Source of the DNA: DATDCV01 sp036524155
Lineage (GTDB): Bacteria; Verrucomicrobiota; Verrucomicrobiia; Limisphaerales; UBA8199
Assembly: GCA_036524155.1 (NCBI GenBank)
Contig: DATDCV010000112.1
Location: 1 to 7,957 of the forward strand
Direction of reading: 5' to 3'
Length of the DNA stretch: 7,957 nt
Position 1 is the stretch's first letter; each line of letters starts with the position of its first letter. The translations under genes were made by a program, and so were the position numbers. The notes below the pieces were generated by a model. That model was not told the origin of the DNA and ran no database searches. It saw nothing but the letters and a program-made list of their open reading frames with translations. Of the stretch, positions 1 through 7,192 are shown in pieces.

Positions 1-468
1 GACTCCATGATGGTCCAGAACGCCATTAAGCGCGAAGGCCGTAGCGGCAGCAAATTCCGGAACGGCGACACTCTCTTGGCCCGGATAACGCCATGCCTCG
101 AGAACGGCAAGACCGCGCTCGTGAACATCCTGGCAGATGGCGAAGCCGGCCGCGGGTCAACCGAGTTCATTGTCCTGCGATCAAAACGCCTCACCCCCGA
201 ATTCGTTTACTGCCTAGCACGCACCTACAACTTCAGGGAAAACGCCATCAAGAGCATGGTCGGCTCGTCCGGTCGGCAACGCGTGCAAGAGAGCTGCTTC
301 GAGAAGTTCATGGTCCTGACGCCTCCCCGACGCCTCTTGAACGTGTTTACTGAAGCAGTAGAACCTATTTTCCGGCAGATCAAGGTCCTCCACACTCAGA
401 ACCAGAAGCTCCGCGCCGCCCGCGACCTGCTGCTGCCGCGGTTGATGAGCGGAGAGATTGCGGCCTGA
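1..468 (+). CDS. hsdS: Type I restriction enzyme specificity subunit HsdS, C-terminal part (5'-truncated by window edge)
   Basis: HsdS gives a type I restriction-modification complex its DNA target through two target-recognition domains (TRDs) joined by conserved helices. The frame is open from base 1 and the last 155 residues are visible. Residues about 17-60 (KFRNGDTLLARITPCLENGK, then GSTEFIVLR) and SSGRQRV at 89-95 are typical of a TRD. The end, LRAARDLLLPRLMSGEI at 138-153, is the conserved closing helix of HsdS. This should therefore be TRD2 plus the distal conserved region; TRD1, the central spacer and the true start lie upstream. The internal ATGs at 7 and 10 are not real starts, since the homology is already running there. 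hsdM is not visible and is probably upstream. The target sequence cannot be read from the protein. Very sure of the family. Confidence 0.93.
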   Translation, partial: DSMMVQNAIKREGRSGSKFRNGDTLLARITPCLENGKTALVNILADGEAGRGSTEFIVLRSKRLTPEFVYCLARTYNFRENAIKSMVGSSGRQRVQESCFEKFMVLTPPRRLLNVFTEAVEPIFRQIKVLHTQNQKLRAARDLLLPRLMSGEIAA

Positions 469-487
469 TGCGCTAGCTCTTTACAAT
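458..487 (+). promoter_or_regulatory. Possible internal promoter at the hsdS/DUF488 junction
   Basis: TACAAT at 482-487 is a good -10 hexamer match and lies 5 nt before the DUF488 ATG at 493. TTGCGG at 458-463 could be a weak -35 with an 18-nt spacer. No Shine-Dalgarno is visible before the ATG, so a transcript from here would start at or next to the start codon. It could let the DUF488, dual-OB and hsdR genes be expressed apart from hsdS. This rests on hexamer matching only. Confidence 0.28.
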
Positions 488-492
488 CTGCC

Positions 493-1413
493 ATGCTTCA
501 GGAACGTCAACGACTGCTTCTCTGCCTGCTCAACGCTCTTGACGGCGAGGTGTCTCAAACGGATTTCCAGAAGTTGCTGTTCCTCTACACGCGGGAATTC
601 CAGTCCGAGCCTTCTTACGATTTTGTGCCATATAAATTCGGCGGCTTCTCGTTCACCTCGTACGCGGACAAAGGCCGGCTGATTGACCATGGGTATCTGG
701 AAGCTGACGAGGCCGCGTGGAGGCTAACCGCAGCAGGCCGTGCAAGGGCAAAGCCCGACCATCCTACCGCGGTAGCCTTGCACAAATTTTGCCGCACTTA
801 TTCCAAGCTGCGCGGCGAAGCGTTGCTCAAGCACGTTTACGCACGCTTCTCTTACTACGCCACAAGGAGCGAGGTGGCCGGGCAAATCATTCAGGACGCC
901 GACACGCTGGCGCGCATCAGGCAATCAACACCGCAGAAGCGCACGCCTGGCCTGCTTACGATTGGTTACGAAGGCAAGACACTTGAAACGTTCCTGAACC
1001 AATTGCTGCGCGAGAGCGTTACGATGCTGTGCGATGTGCGCCGAAATCCAATCAGTCGAAAGTTTGGCTTTTCCAAATCGACGCTCAGCAGCGCATGTGA
1101 AAAAATTGATATCCGCTATGAACACGTGCCGGAGTTGGGCATTGCTTCAGGCGAGCGCCAGGAACTCCACACTCAGGCTGATTACGACGCACTCTTTGAC
1201 GAATACGAACGCACACAGTTACCCAAACAGACCGCGGCGCTATCCAAGCTTATCGGTTGGCTAAAGGAAGGTCACCGGATGGCGCTCACCTGTTTTGAGT
1301 TGGACCCTCAGCAATGCCATCGGCATTGCGTTGCAGAAGCTCTTGCCGCCAGAATCGGAAAATCACTCACAGTCCGACACTTGGAGGAAGCATGCCCCGC
1401 GAACGCCTATTGA
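493..1413 (+). CDS. DUF488 family protein with an N-terminal Panacea/SocA-like domain
   Basis: A 306-residue protein with two parts. Residues about 154-290 match DUF488 (Pfam PF04343): TIGYEGK at 156-162, DVRRNPISRKFGFSK at 181-195, YEHVPELG at 209-216, and LTCFELDP followed by CHRHC at 265-279. The Cys/Glu/Cys-His-Arg cluster is the family's conserved core; its biochemical activity is not established to my knowledge. Residues about 8-82 (SQTDFQKLLFLYTREF, then YDFVPYKFGGFSFTSYADKG, ending LTAAGR) resemble Panacea/DUF4065 (SocA-like) antitoxin domains in the KLL-F/Y pattern, the Y-G-FS motif and the winged-helix-like end. That second assignment is from pattern memory and is less sure. The gene starts 24 nt after hsdS, with no clear ribosome binding site but a -10-like TACAAT just upstream. 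Its 3' end overlaps the next gene by 22 nt. It may be a regulator or accessory factor of the RM operon (inference). Confidence 0.88.
   Translation: MLQERQRLLLCLLNALDGEVSQTDFQKLLFLYTREFQSEPSYDFVPYKFGGFSFTSYADKGRLIDHGYLEADEAAWRLTAAGRARAKPDHPTAVALHKFCRTYSKLRGEALLKHVYARFSYYATRSEVAGQIIQDADTLARIRQSTPQKRTPGLLTIGYEGKTLETFLNQLLRESVTMLCDVRRNPISRKFGFSKSTLSSACEKIDIRYEHVPELGIASGERQELHTQADYDALFDEYERTQLPKQTAALSKLIGWLKEGHRMALTCFELDPQQCHRHCVAEALAARIGKSLTVRHLEEACPANAY
1383..1389 (+). promoter_or_regulatory. Ribosome binding site for the dual-OB gene
   Basis: GGAGGAA ends 2 nt before the ATG at 1392 (core GGAGG with 4 nt spacing). It lies inside the end of the DUF488 reading frame. It favours 1392 over the in-frame ATG at 1314, which sits deep within DUF488 and has no such site. 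The position suggests translational coupling with DUF488. Confidence 0.7.
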
Positions 1414-2216
1414 TTATCGTCAAAACGTATCCAACTCTCTCGCGCAAGTACGGTGAAACCGTATGCACCGCCGCCCTGCGCGAGAACGGCTCCTGGGTCC
1501 GGCTCTATCCCATTCCGTTCCGGCTGATGGATTACACAAATCGATACGCGAAATTCGATTGGATTGAAACCACGCTGGCCAAAAGCAGCCGCGACCATAG
1601 ACCTGAGACTTATCATCCGATTGACGTCAACGACATCACCCATCATGGGCACATGGATACGGAAGACAACTGGCGCGAACGCCGAAAACTCGTGCTCCGC
1701 AAATGCAAGATTGAGCACCGGCTTGCGCCGATAATCGAGGCGGCGCATAAGAATCAGTACACGCTCACGGTTTTCAAACCGACCAAGATTCTTGATTTCA
1801 GGTGGGAGTCGGATGACCGCGATTGGGACGAGATGAAAGTGCAGGAGATGCGCAATCGCAGCACGCAAGGCGACTTATTCGCGGGCGAACAGGACTGGCG
1901 ACGGACCTTCCAGCTCATCCCCAAACTGCCTTGGAAGTTTTTTTATAAATTTCAGGACGCCGATGGACGAATCAGCGAGCTGACCGTACTCGATTGGGAA
2001 GTCGGCCAGCTTTACTGGAACTGTCTCAGGCGGGAGAGCAATCTCGAAAGTCTGGCGCTTGCGAAGGTCCGTCAGCAATACCTCGACAACTTCGTAAAAA
2101 CCGATCTCCACTTTTCCCTCGGCACTACGCTCCAATACAGCGACTGGGCAGAAAACCCATGGCTCATCGTCGGCGTGTTCCCGATTCCGCACGAGCACCA
2201 GCCAGAACTGATTTAG
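1392..2216 (+). CDS. Hypothetical protein, probably of the dual OB domain type
   Basis: A 274-residue soluble protein with no signal peptide or membrane segment. The N-terminus (LLIIVKTYPTLSRKYGETVC, then GSWVRLYPIPFRL at 33-45) looks like a beta-barrel opening. The middle, about 95-165, is charged and partly helical. The C-terminal part has KLPWKFFYKFQDADG at 178-192, LTVLDWEVGQLYW at 198-209 and LIVGVFPIP at 258-266. I associate this overall pattern with proteins annotated as 'dual OB domain-containing', so nucleic-acid or nucleotide binding is possible; this is recollection and not a search result. No catalytic motif is evident. The start at 1392 is set by GGAGGAA and gives a 22-nt overlap with DUF488. 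The gene ends 3 nt before hsdR. The packing implies that the pair works together and is expressed with the restriction system (inference). Confidence 0.8.
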   Translation: MPRERLLIIVKTYPTLSRKYGETVCTAALRENGSWVRLYPIPFRLMDYTNRYAKFDWIETTLAKSSRDHRPETYHPIDVNDITHHGHMDTEDNWRERRKLVLRKCKIEHRLAPIIEAAHKNQYTLTVFKPTKILDFRWESDDRDWDEMKVQEMRNRSTQGDLFAGEQDWRRTFQLIPKLPWKFFYKFQDADGRISELTVLDWEVGQLYWNCLRRESNLESLALAKVRQQYLDNFVKTDLHFSLGTTLQYSDWAENPWLIVGVFPIPHEHQPELI

Positions 2217-2219
2217 CGA

Positions 2220-5200
2220 ATGATCACCGACATCAACAGCGAAGACCGCCTGGTCCAGAAGACTTTCGCGGACCACCTGCACGATGTCCACGGCTGGGAT
2301 TCCATCTACGCCCATCATGAAGAGACGTTTGGCCCGGCCGGTCTGCTCGGCCGCGCGAGCGAGCGCGAAGTCGTTCTGGCCCGCGACCTCCGCGCCGCCC
2401 TGAAACGCCTCAACCCAACTCTTCCGGACTGGGCCCGCGAGCAGGCCATCGAGAAACTCACCCGGGTGGACTTCGCCCGTTCCCTCCTCCAGCACAACCG
2501 GGAATTCTACGATTTCATCCGCAACGGTGTCCCCGTTGATTGGCGCGACGCCGCCGGCCAAACCCAATACGTCCGCGCCCAGGTTCTCGACTTCCAGAAC
2601 CGCACCGGCGCCGACGGCACTCCCAACAACCGCTTTCTGGCCGTCCGCGAATTGAAGATTCAGGGCCTCCGGGTCCCGCATTACAACCGCCGCGCCGATC
2701 TGGTCTGTTTCGTGAATGGCCTGCCGCTGGTGTTCATCGAATTAAAAGCCGTCTATCTGAACATGCGGGCGGGCTATGACAACAACCTGACCGATTATCT
2801 CAGCGAGACGAGCATCAATCACGCCTTCTACCACAACGCTTTTCTCATCGTCAGCAACGGGGACCGCGCCCGCTACGGTTCCATCACCAGCAAATGGGAG
2901 CACTTCACCGAGTGGAAGCGCAACGAAGAAAAGGAAAAGGGCAGCGTCGAAGCCGAGGTCCTGCTCGACGGAATGCTCGCCAAGGACCGTCTGCTCGATC
3001 TGGTCGAGAATTTCATTCTGTTCGACGACAGCAAACCCGGCGGCACGCGGAAGGTGGTCGCGCGCAACCACCAGGTTCTGGGGGTGAACAATGCGGTAGC
3101 TTCGATGGAACGGCAGGAGGAATTGAAACGGGAGATTCCGCCGGAGCGGAGACTGAGATACCGGGTGGTGGAGGTGCGGTCTGAATCGTCGTTGGGTGAG
3201 GACGGGTCTGGGAAAACAGGCGGCATGGTAAAGGCCTCCTCTCCCCAACCCTCTCCTCCTGAGGAGGAGAGGGAGCCGCTTCCGCGTCAGGAGGAAAGCG
3301 AGCGGCACGCCGGGAAGCTGGCGATCATAGAGCGAGCGCATCCGGATTTGGGACGGCTGGGGGTGTTCTGGCACACCCAGGGCAGCGGCAAATCCTACTC
3401 CATGGTCATGTTTGTGGAGAAGGTCCGGCGTCACATCCCCGGCAACTTCACCTTTGTTATCGCAACCGACCGCGAGGACCTGGACGACCAGATCTTCCGC
3501 ACTTTTGTCGGTTGCGGCATTGCCGACGAAAAAACGCCGCGTGCCAGCTCCGGAAAAGAGCTAAAGCAACTGCTAAAGGAGAATCATCGTTTTGTTTTCT
3601 GCCTCATCCACAAATTCAACCAGGACGTCAACCCGGATGAGCCCTACAGCACCCGGGACGACATCATCGTCATCTCCGATGAGGCGCATCGGACCCAGGC
3701 CGGCAAATTCGCCCGCAACATGCGCCTGGCTTTGCCGAACGCTTCGTTCATCGGCTTCACCGGTACGCCGCTGTTTAAGCACGACGAGCTGACCAAGCGC
3801 ATTTTCGGCGGCTACGTCTCCCGCTACGATTTCAAGCGGTCGGAAGAGGACAATTCCACCGTCAAACTGGTCTATGAGAATCGCGGAGAAAAGCTCGGCA
3901 TCGCCCGCCTCGACCTCAACGACCGCATCGCCGAGGCCATCGCCCGGGCCGAGCTCGACCCTGACAAGGAAGCCCTACTCGAGCGGCTGCTCGGCCAGGA
4001 CTACGAGGTCATCACCGCCGGCGACGCGCTCGATAAACTTGCCGCCGATTTTGTCGAGCATTGCGCCACACGCTGGCAGTGTGGCAAGTCCATGCTGGTG
4101 TGCATTGATAAGGTCACCTGTGCCCGCATGTACCAGCGGATCATCCCGCTCTGGAAAGCGAAATTGGCCAAGGTCCGCGGCTATGCCCTCCTGAAAGAAG
4201 ACGCCCTCAGCCGCGCCGTCGAGGAAAGCCGCCGGGAGGCGCTCACCAAGGAAATCGAGTGGCTCCGCGGCCAGGCGCAGTGGCTCGAATCCACGATCAT
4301 CGAAATCATCATCAGCGAGGCTCAGAACGAAGTCCGCGATTTCGCCAAGTGGGATTTCGACATCATCCCCCACCGGGTCATCATGAAGAACGGCTTCCAG
4401 ACGCCCGACGGCAGGCGCGTCAACGTCGAGGACGCCTTCAAAGAGCCCAACCACCCCTTCCGGGTGGCCATCGTTTGCGCCATGTGGCTGACCGGGTTCG
4501 ATGTCGAGTGCCTCCAGACCCTCTACATTGATAAGCCGATGAAGGCCCACACCCTCATGCAGGCTATCGCCCGCGCCAACCGCGTCTATCCCGGCAAGAC
4601 TGAAGGCCTCATTGTGGACTACAACGGCATGCTGAAAAGCCTCCGCGAAGCCCTCGCTCAATACGCGCTGGGCGACGACGAGGGCCAGCCGGGTGGGGGA
4701 GGTGACGGCGGCGGTGTCGTAACCCCCATCGAAGATTACCTGGCCGCCTTCCTTCAGGCCCTCGAAGCCGCCGAAAATCACGTGCGGGGCCTCGGGTTTG
4801 ACCCGTCCCGCCTGCTCGGCGCCAAAGGCTTCACCCGCACCGCCGCGCTGCGTGATGCCGTGGACGCCCTGTACACGTCCGACGAAGCCAAACGCCGTTT
4901 CGAGATCATGGCCCGCGAGGTCTTCTCTCGCTTCAAAGCCATCCTCATGGAACCGTCGGCGCTTCGCTACGCCGTCCGCCACGACGACATCGAAACCATC
5001 TACAAAAAGCTCCAGGAACGGCGCGACACCGCTGATGTCACCGAAGTCCTGAAACAACTTCAGGAAATCGTGAGCGCAGCCATCCGCGCCCAGGAGCCCG
5101 GCGACGATCAGATGGACTCAAAGGTCTTCGATATGAGCCGCATCGACTTCGCCAAGCTCCGCGACGAGTTCGCCAAAAAGGTGAAGCGCAAGGCCACCGC

Positions 5201-5723
5201 CCTTCAGGACATCCGAGACGTGGTCGAGAAGAAGCTGGCCCAGATGCTGGCCCAAAATCCCCAGCGGATGGACTACTACAAAAAGTACCAGGAGATCGTC
5301 GCCGACTACAACCGGGAGAAGGACCGCGTCACCATCGAAGAAACCTTCGGCAGGCTGGTGGATTTCGCCGCGGGCCTGGATGCGGAGCAAAAACGGGCCG
5401 CCGAAGAAGGTCTCAGCCAGGACGAATTCGCCCTGTTCCAGATGCTGTTCAAAGACAACATCAGCAAAGCCGACCGCGAGCGCCTCAAGCTGGCGAGCCG
5501 GGGCCTCCTGGCCGCGCTCATCGCCCATCTCCGGCCGATGCCCAACTGGACCAAAAACACCCAGACCCAGGCCGATGTGAAAATGTTCATCCTGGACAGC
5601 CTCTACGCCTCGCTGCCGCGCCCGCAATTCTCCGAAGAAGAAACCGACACTCTGGCGGGGCGGATCTATGGCTTCGTATGGCAGCGGTGCGCCACGGGCG
5701 AGATGTTCGCCGCCGCAGGGTGA
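2220..5723 (+). CDS. hsdR: Type I restriction enzyme endonuclease/translocase subunit HsdR
   Basis: HsdR is the ATP-dependent DNA translocase and nuclease of type I systems, acting in the cytoplasm with HsdM and HsdS. The protein is complete at 1167 residues, the usual size for the family. The N-terminal PD-(D/E)xK nuclease shows D160 and ELK at 174-176. The SF2 motor has motif I HTQGSGKS at 385-392, DEAH at 487-490, TGTP at 514-517, LTGFD at 757-761 and QAIARANR at 781-788. A Gly-rich linker at about 823-832 leads to a helical C-terminal region of the EcoEI/DUF3387 kind (about 865-1160). All key residues are present, so it is probably active. The ATG lies 3 nt after the preceding stop with no strong ribosome binding site, so translation is probably coupled. 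Residues about 320-363, between nuclease and motor, are low-complexity and include a repeat-derived stretch. GC and C-ending codons are higher than in the two genes before it. Confidence 0.97.
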   Translation: MITDINSEDRLVQKTFADHLHDVHGWDSIYAHHEETFGPAGLLGRASEREVVLARDLRAALKRLNPTLPDWAREQAIEKLTRVDFARSLLQHNREFYDFIRNGVPVDWRDAAGQTQYVRAQVLDFQNRTGADGTPNNRFLAVRELKIQGLRVPHYNRRADLVCFVNGLPLVFIELKAVYLNMRAGYDNNLTDYLSETSINHAFYHNAFLIVSNGDRARYGSITSKWEHFTEWKRNEEKEKGSVEAEVLLDGMLAKDRLLDLVENFILFDDSKPGGTRKVVARNHQVLGVNNAVASMERQEELKREIPPERRLRYRVVEVRSESSLGEDGSGKTGGMVKASSPQPSPPEEEREPLPRQEESERHAGKLAIIERAHPDLGRLGVFWHTQGSGKSYSMVMFVEKVRRHIPGNFTFVIATDREDLDDQIFRTFVGCGIADEKTPRASSGKELKQLLKENHRFVFCLIHKFNQDVNPDEPYSTRDDIIVISDEAHRTQAGKFARNMRLALPNASFIGFTGTPLFKHDELTKRIFGGYVSRYDFKRSEEDNSTVKLVYENRGEKLGIARLDLNDRIAEAIARAELDPDKEALLERLLGQDYEVITAGDALDKLAADFVEHCATRWQCGKSMLVCIDKVTCARMYQRIIPLWKAKLAKVRGYALLKEDALSRAVEESRREALTKEIEWLRGQAQWLESTIIEIIISEAQNEVRDFAKWDFDIIPHRVIMKNGFQTPDGRRVNVEDAFKEPNHPFRVAIVCAMWLTGFDVECLQTLYIDKPMKAHTLMQAIARANRVYPGKTEGLIVDYNGMLKSLREALAQYALGDDEGQPGGGGDGGGVVTPIEDYLAAFLQALEAAENHVRGLGFDPSRLLGAKGFTRTAALRDAVDALYTSDEAKRRFEIMAREVFSRFKAILMEPSALRYAVRHDDIETIYKKLQERRDTADVTEVLKQLQEIVSAAIRAQEPGDDQMDSKVFDMSRIDFAKLRDEFAKKVKRKATALQDIRDVVEKKLAQMLAQNPQRMDYYKKYQEIVADYNREKDRVTIEETFGRLVDFAAGLDAEQKRAAEEGLSQDEFALFQMLFKDNISKADRERLKLASRGLLAALIAHLRPMPNWTKNTQTQADVKMFILDSLYASLPRPQFSEEETDTLAGRIYGFVWQRCATGEMFAAAG
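3237..3296 (+). repeat. Palindromic repeat element inserted in frame inside hsdR
   Basis: Bases 3249-3260 (CCCTCTCCTCCT) and 3262-3273 (AGGAGGAGAGGG) are perfect reverse complements around a single G at 3261, giving a 25-bp palindrome. The flanking bases 3237-3248 and 3274-3296 share its purine/pyrimidine bias, so I set approximate wider limits. In the hsdR frame it encodes SSPQPSPPEEEREPLPRQEE, a Pro/Glu-rich run unlike the rest of the protein. Elements of this kind are known as dispersed intergenic repeats in several bacterial groups. That this one is dispersed is inference, because only one copy lies in the window. The reading frame stays open through it. Confidence 0.7.
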
Positions 5724-5737
5724 GTCTCTGCCTTGTC

Positions 5738-5765
5738 TTGACCGCGAACGGCTGTGACATATGCT
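5738..5765 (+). promoter_or_regulatory. Candidate sigma70-type promoter for the metallophosphoesterase gene
   Basis: TTGACC at 5738-5743 and TATGCT at 5760-5765 are separated by 16 nt, an acceptable -35/-10 arrangement. The -10 hexamer overlaps the first ATG (5761). Transcription would then begin near 5772-5773, exactly at the second in-frame ATG (5773). If the promoter is real, the gene is leaderless and starts at 5773. No experimental support can be seen from sequence. Confidence 0.4.
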
Positions 5766-6942
5766 GTTGGAGATGGCCAGTTGTACGAACGCCTCATTCT
5801 CCCGCCGAAGCTTTCTGAGCACGCTGATCTCCGGCGCGGCGGGCCTCTCGCTCCCGACGCCGCTCTCATCGCGTGGCGCCAACGAAGAATCCTTTGCGTT
5901 TGGGCTACTGGGTGATTTGCATTTTGACAGGCTCAAGCACCACGAGCTGGAATGGCTCGAGCGCGAGAAACCTGACGACCTCCGCCAGGTGCGCGATTAC
6001 AGCCGGATCACGGCCGACATATTGCCACAGTTGTTCGCCCGGCTGCGCGAGACCCTCGCGGAACTTAGCTCCTCACCAAACCGCTTGGCCTTTTTGATTC
6101 AAGTCGGCGATTTGGTCGAGGGCCTCTGCGGGAACGAAAACCTGGCCCGGCAACAAAACACCGAGGCGGTTGAGTTTCTGCGCGCAACGGGCCCGGATGT
6201 TCCGCTCTTATTCACCAAGGGGAACCACGATGTGACCGGCGCGGGGGCACCGGAGGCCTTCAAGGCGGTGTTCCATCCTTTCTTGGGCGCACAGGCTGCC
6301 CAGTTGAAAGGACCGGAGAAGCTGACTTCGGCGCGGTATACGGTCCAACAGGGCGAGGCGCTGTTTTGCTTCTATGATGCGTACGACAAGGAAAGCCTGG
6401 GGTGGCTGGAAGCGGCGCTGGCGCGGCGCACCGCGCGGCATTGTTTCCTGGTAATACATCCCCCGGTGGTTCCTTACGGCGCGCGGTCCACCTGGCATAT
6501 TTTTTCCGGCGAACGTGAAAAGGTCCAGCGCGGTCATCTGCTGGAATTGCTGGGGAAACACAACGTGTTGGTGCTGAGCGGCCACATTCATAAGTTCAAC
6601 CTGCTGGCCCGCACGACGCCCGGCGGCGGGAAATTCCTCCAGGTGGCACTCAGCAGCGTCATCAGCAGCGCGCCAGTGCAACCGCGGAGTCTCCTCTCCG
6701 GCGTGAGCCAATACACCCCGGACCAGGTCAAGGTCGAAGCCGCTTTCTCACCCGCCACCGAACAAGCCCGGCGAGCGGTCTATGAAAGCGAACGCGACCT
6801 CGTGAGGTATTTCCAATACGCCGATCTGCCCGGCTACGCCATCGTGAAAGTCAACGGCCCGCACGTCACCCTCGACATGTATTCGGGGTTCACCAGCCAA
6901 CTGTGGCGCACAGTGGACCTGACGCAAGTTTTGGCCGGATAG
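5761..6942 (+). CDS. Tat-exported calcineurin-like metallophosphoesterase
   Basis: The protein has 393 residues if read from 5761. The N-terminus carries SRRSFLSTL (14-22), a twin-arginine signal with the pair at 15-16, followed by a hydrophobic stretch to about 33, so export to the periplasm or cell surface by Tat is likely. The metallophosphoesterase metal-binding motifs are complete and in order: GDLH at 51-54, GDLVE at 116-120, GNHD at 154-157, H233 in VIHPP, and GHIH at 274-277. The expected activity is metal-dependent phosphoester hydrolysis; the substrate cannot be inferred. The start could be 5761 or 5773. A TTGACC/TATGCT promoter would fit 5773, giving MASCTNASF before the Tat motif. 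The gene lies 37 nt after hsdR on the same strand, but its exported nature argues against a role in restriction. The C-terminal 60 residues after the catalytic domain have no recognisable motif. Confidence 0.92.
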   Translation: MLLEMASCTNASFSRRSFLSTLISGAAGLSLPTPLSSRGANEESFAFGLLGDLHFDRLKHHELEWLEREKPDDLRQVRDYSRITADILPQLFARLRETLAELSSSPNRLAFLIQVGDLVEGLCGNENLARQQNTEAVEFLRATGPDVPLLFTKGNHDVTGAGAPEAFKAVFHPFLGAQAAQLKGPEKLTSARYTVQQGEALFCFYDAYDKESLGWLEAALARRTARHCFLVIHPPVVPYGARSTWHIFSGEREKVQRGHLLELLGKHNVLVLSGHIHKFNLLARTTPGGGKFLQVALSSVISSAPVQPRSLLSGVSQYTPDQVKVEAAFSPATEQARRAVYESERDLVRYFQYADLPGYAIVKVNGPHVTLDMYSGFTSQLWRTVDLTQVLAG

Positions 6943-7060
6943 AGCGGGTTCAGCGGTTTGTGGCCGCGTTTGTTTGTGCGCCTGGGGGTGGGGCGGTCAT
7001 GAAACGATGCTACATCGGAGACTTGTCAGGGAAATGCGAATCTGGGCGGGCCTTGGTGGG

Positions 7061-7109
7061 AACTCTCAATTCTCGACCCTCAACTCTCAACCCGCCCCGG
7101 CGGCGGCGG
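7061..7109. repeat. CTCAA-type degenerate tandem tract with an adjoining CGG run
   Basis: Bases 7061-7093 contain imperfect copies of an (A)CTCTCAA unit: ACTCTCAA at 7062-7069, a diverged TCTCGACC, then AACTCTCAACC. (CGG)x4 follows at 7098-7109. Similar CTCAA-rich intergenic strings are, in my recollection, frequent in some Verrucomicrobiota genomes, but only one tract is visible here. It could arise by slippage; no function is suggested. Confidence 0.5.
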
Positions 7110-7157
7110 CGTCGCGGCGAACGCGCTTAGGTATTTGGTCGCGACGAGGGGGACGCT

Positions 7158-7181
7158 CAATTTCCCAAAGGAAATTGGGAA
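7158..7181. repeat. Two overlapping, mutually exclusive inverted repeats
   Basis: CAATTTCC (7158-7165) pairs perfectly with GGAAATTG (7170-7177) around a 4-nt loop. TTCCCAA (7162-7168) pairs perfectly with TTGGGAA (7175-7181) around a 6-nt loop. The two stems share bases, so only one can form at a time. The site lies 12 nt past the stop of the minus-strand small ORF and could end its transcript, but there is no U-run on either strand, so a classical intrinsic terminator is not supported. Confidence 0.4.
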
Positions 7182-7192
7182 GGTTGCAGGGC

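Noticed and set aside
1314..1391. Longer start for the dual-OB gene at 1314
   Set aside because: The extra 26 residues are encoded inside the conserved DUF488 CHR motif region in another frame, and GGAGGAA directly precedes the ATG at 1392.
1875..2681. A 268-residue minus-strand open frame across the dual-OB/hsdR junction
   Set aside because: It is antisense to two well-supported genes, with the composition of a codon-bias shadow and no domain pattern.
4065..4085. GCCACAC/GTGTGGC inverted repeat with a 7-nt loop
   Set aside because: It lies within conserved HsdR coding sequence, is short, and is explained by the codons for the residues there.
3975..5057. A 360-residue open frame on the minus strand inside hsdR
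   Set aside because: It lies wholly opposite conserved motor and C-terminal parts of HsdR, is rich in Gly/Ala/Val/Asp as expected from the complement of C-ending codons, and has no recognisable motif.
5118..5936. A 272-residue minus-strand open frame over the hsdR end and phosphoesterase start
   Set aside because: It overlaps the conserved HsdR C-terminus and the Tat signal region, and its sequence has no family features.
6999..7130. Short open frame starting MKRCYIGDLSGK
   Set aside because: It runs through the CTCAA and CGG repeats, ends in a poly-Arg string, and has no convincing ribosome binding site.
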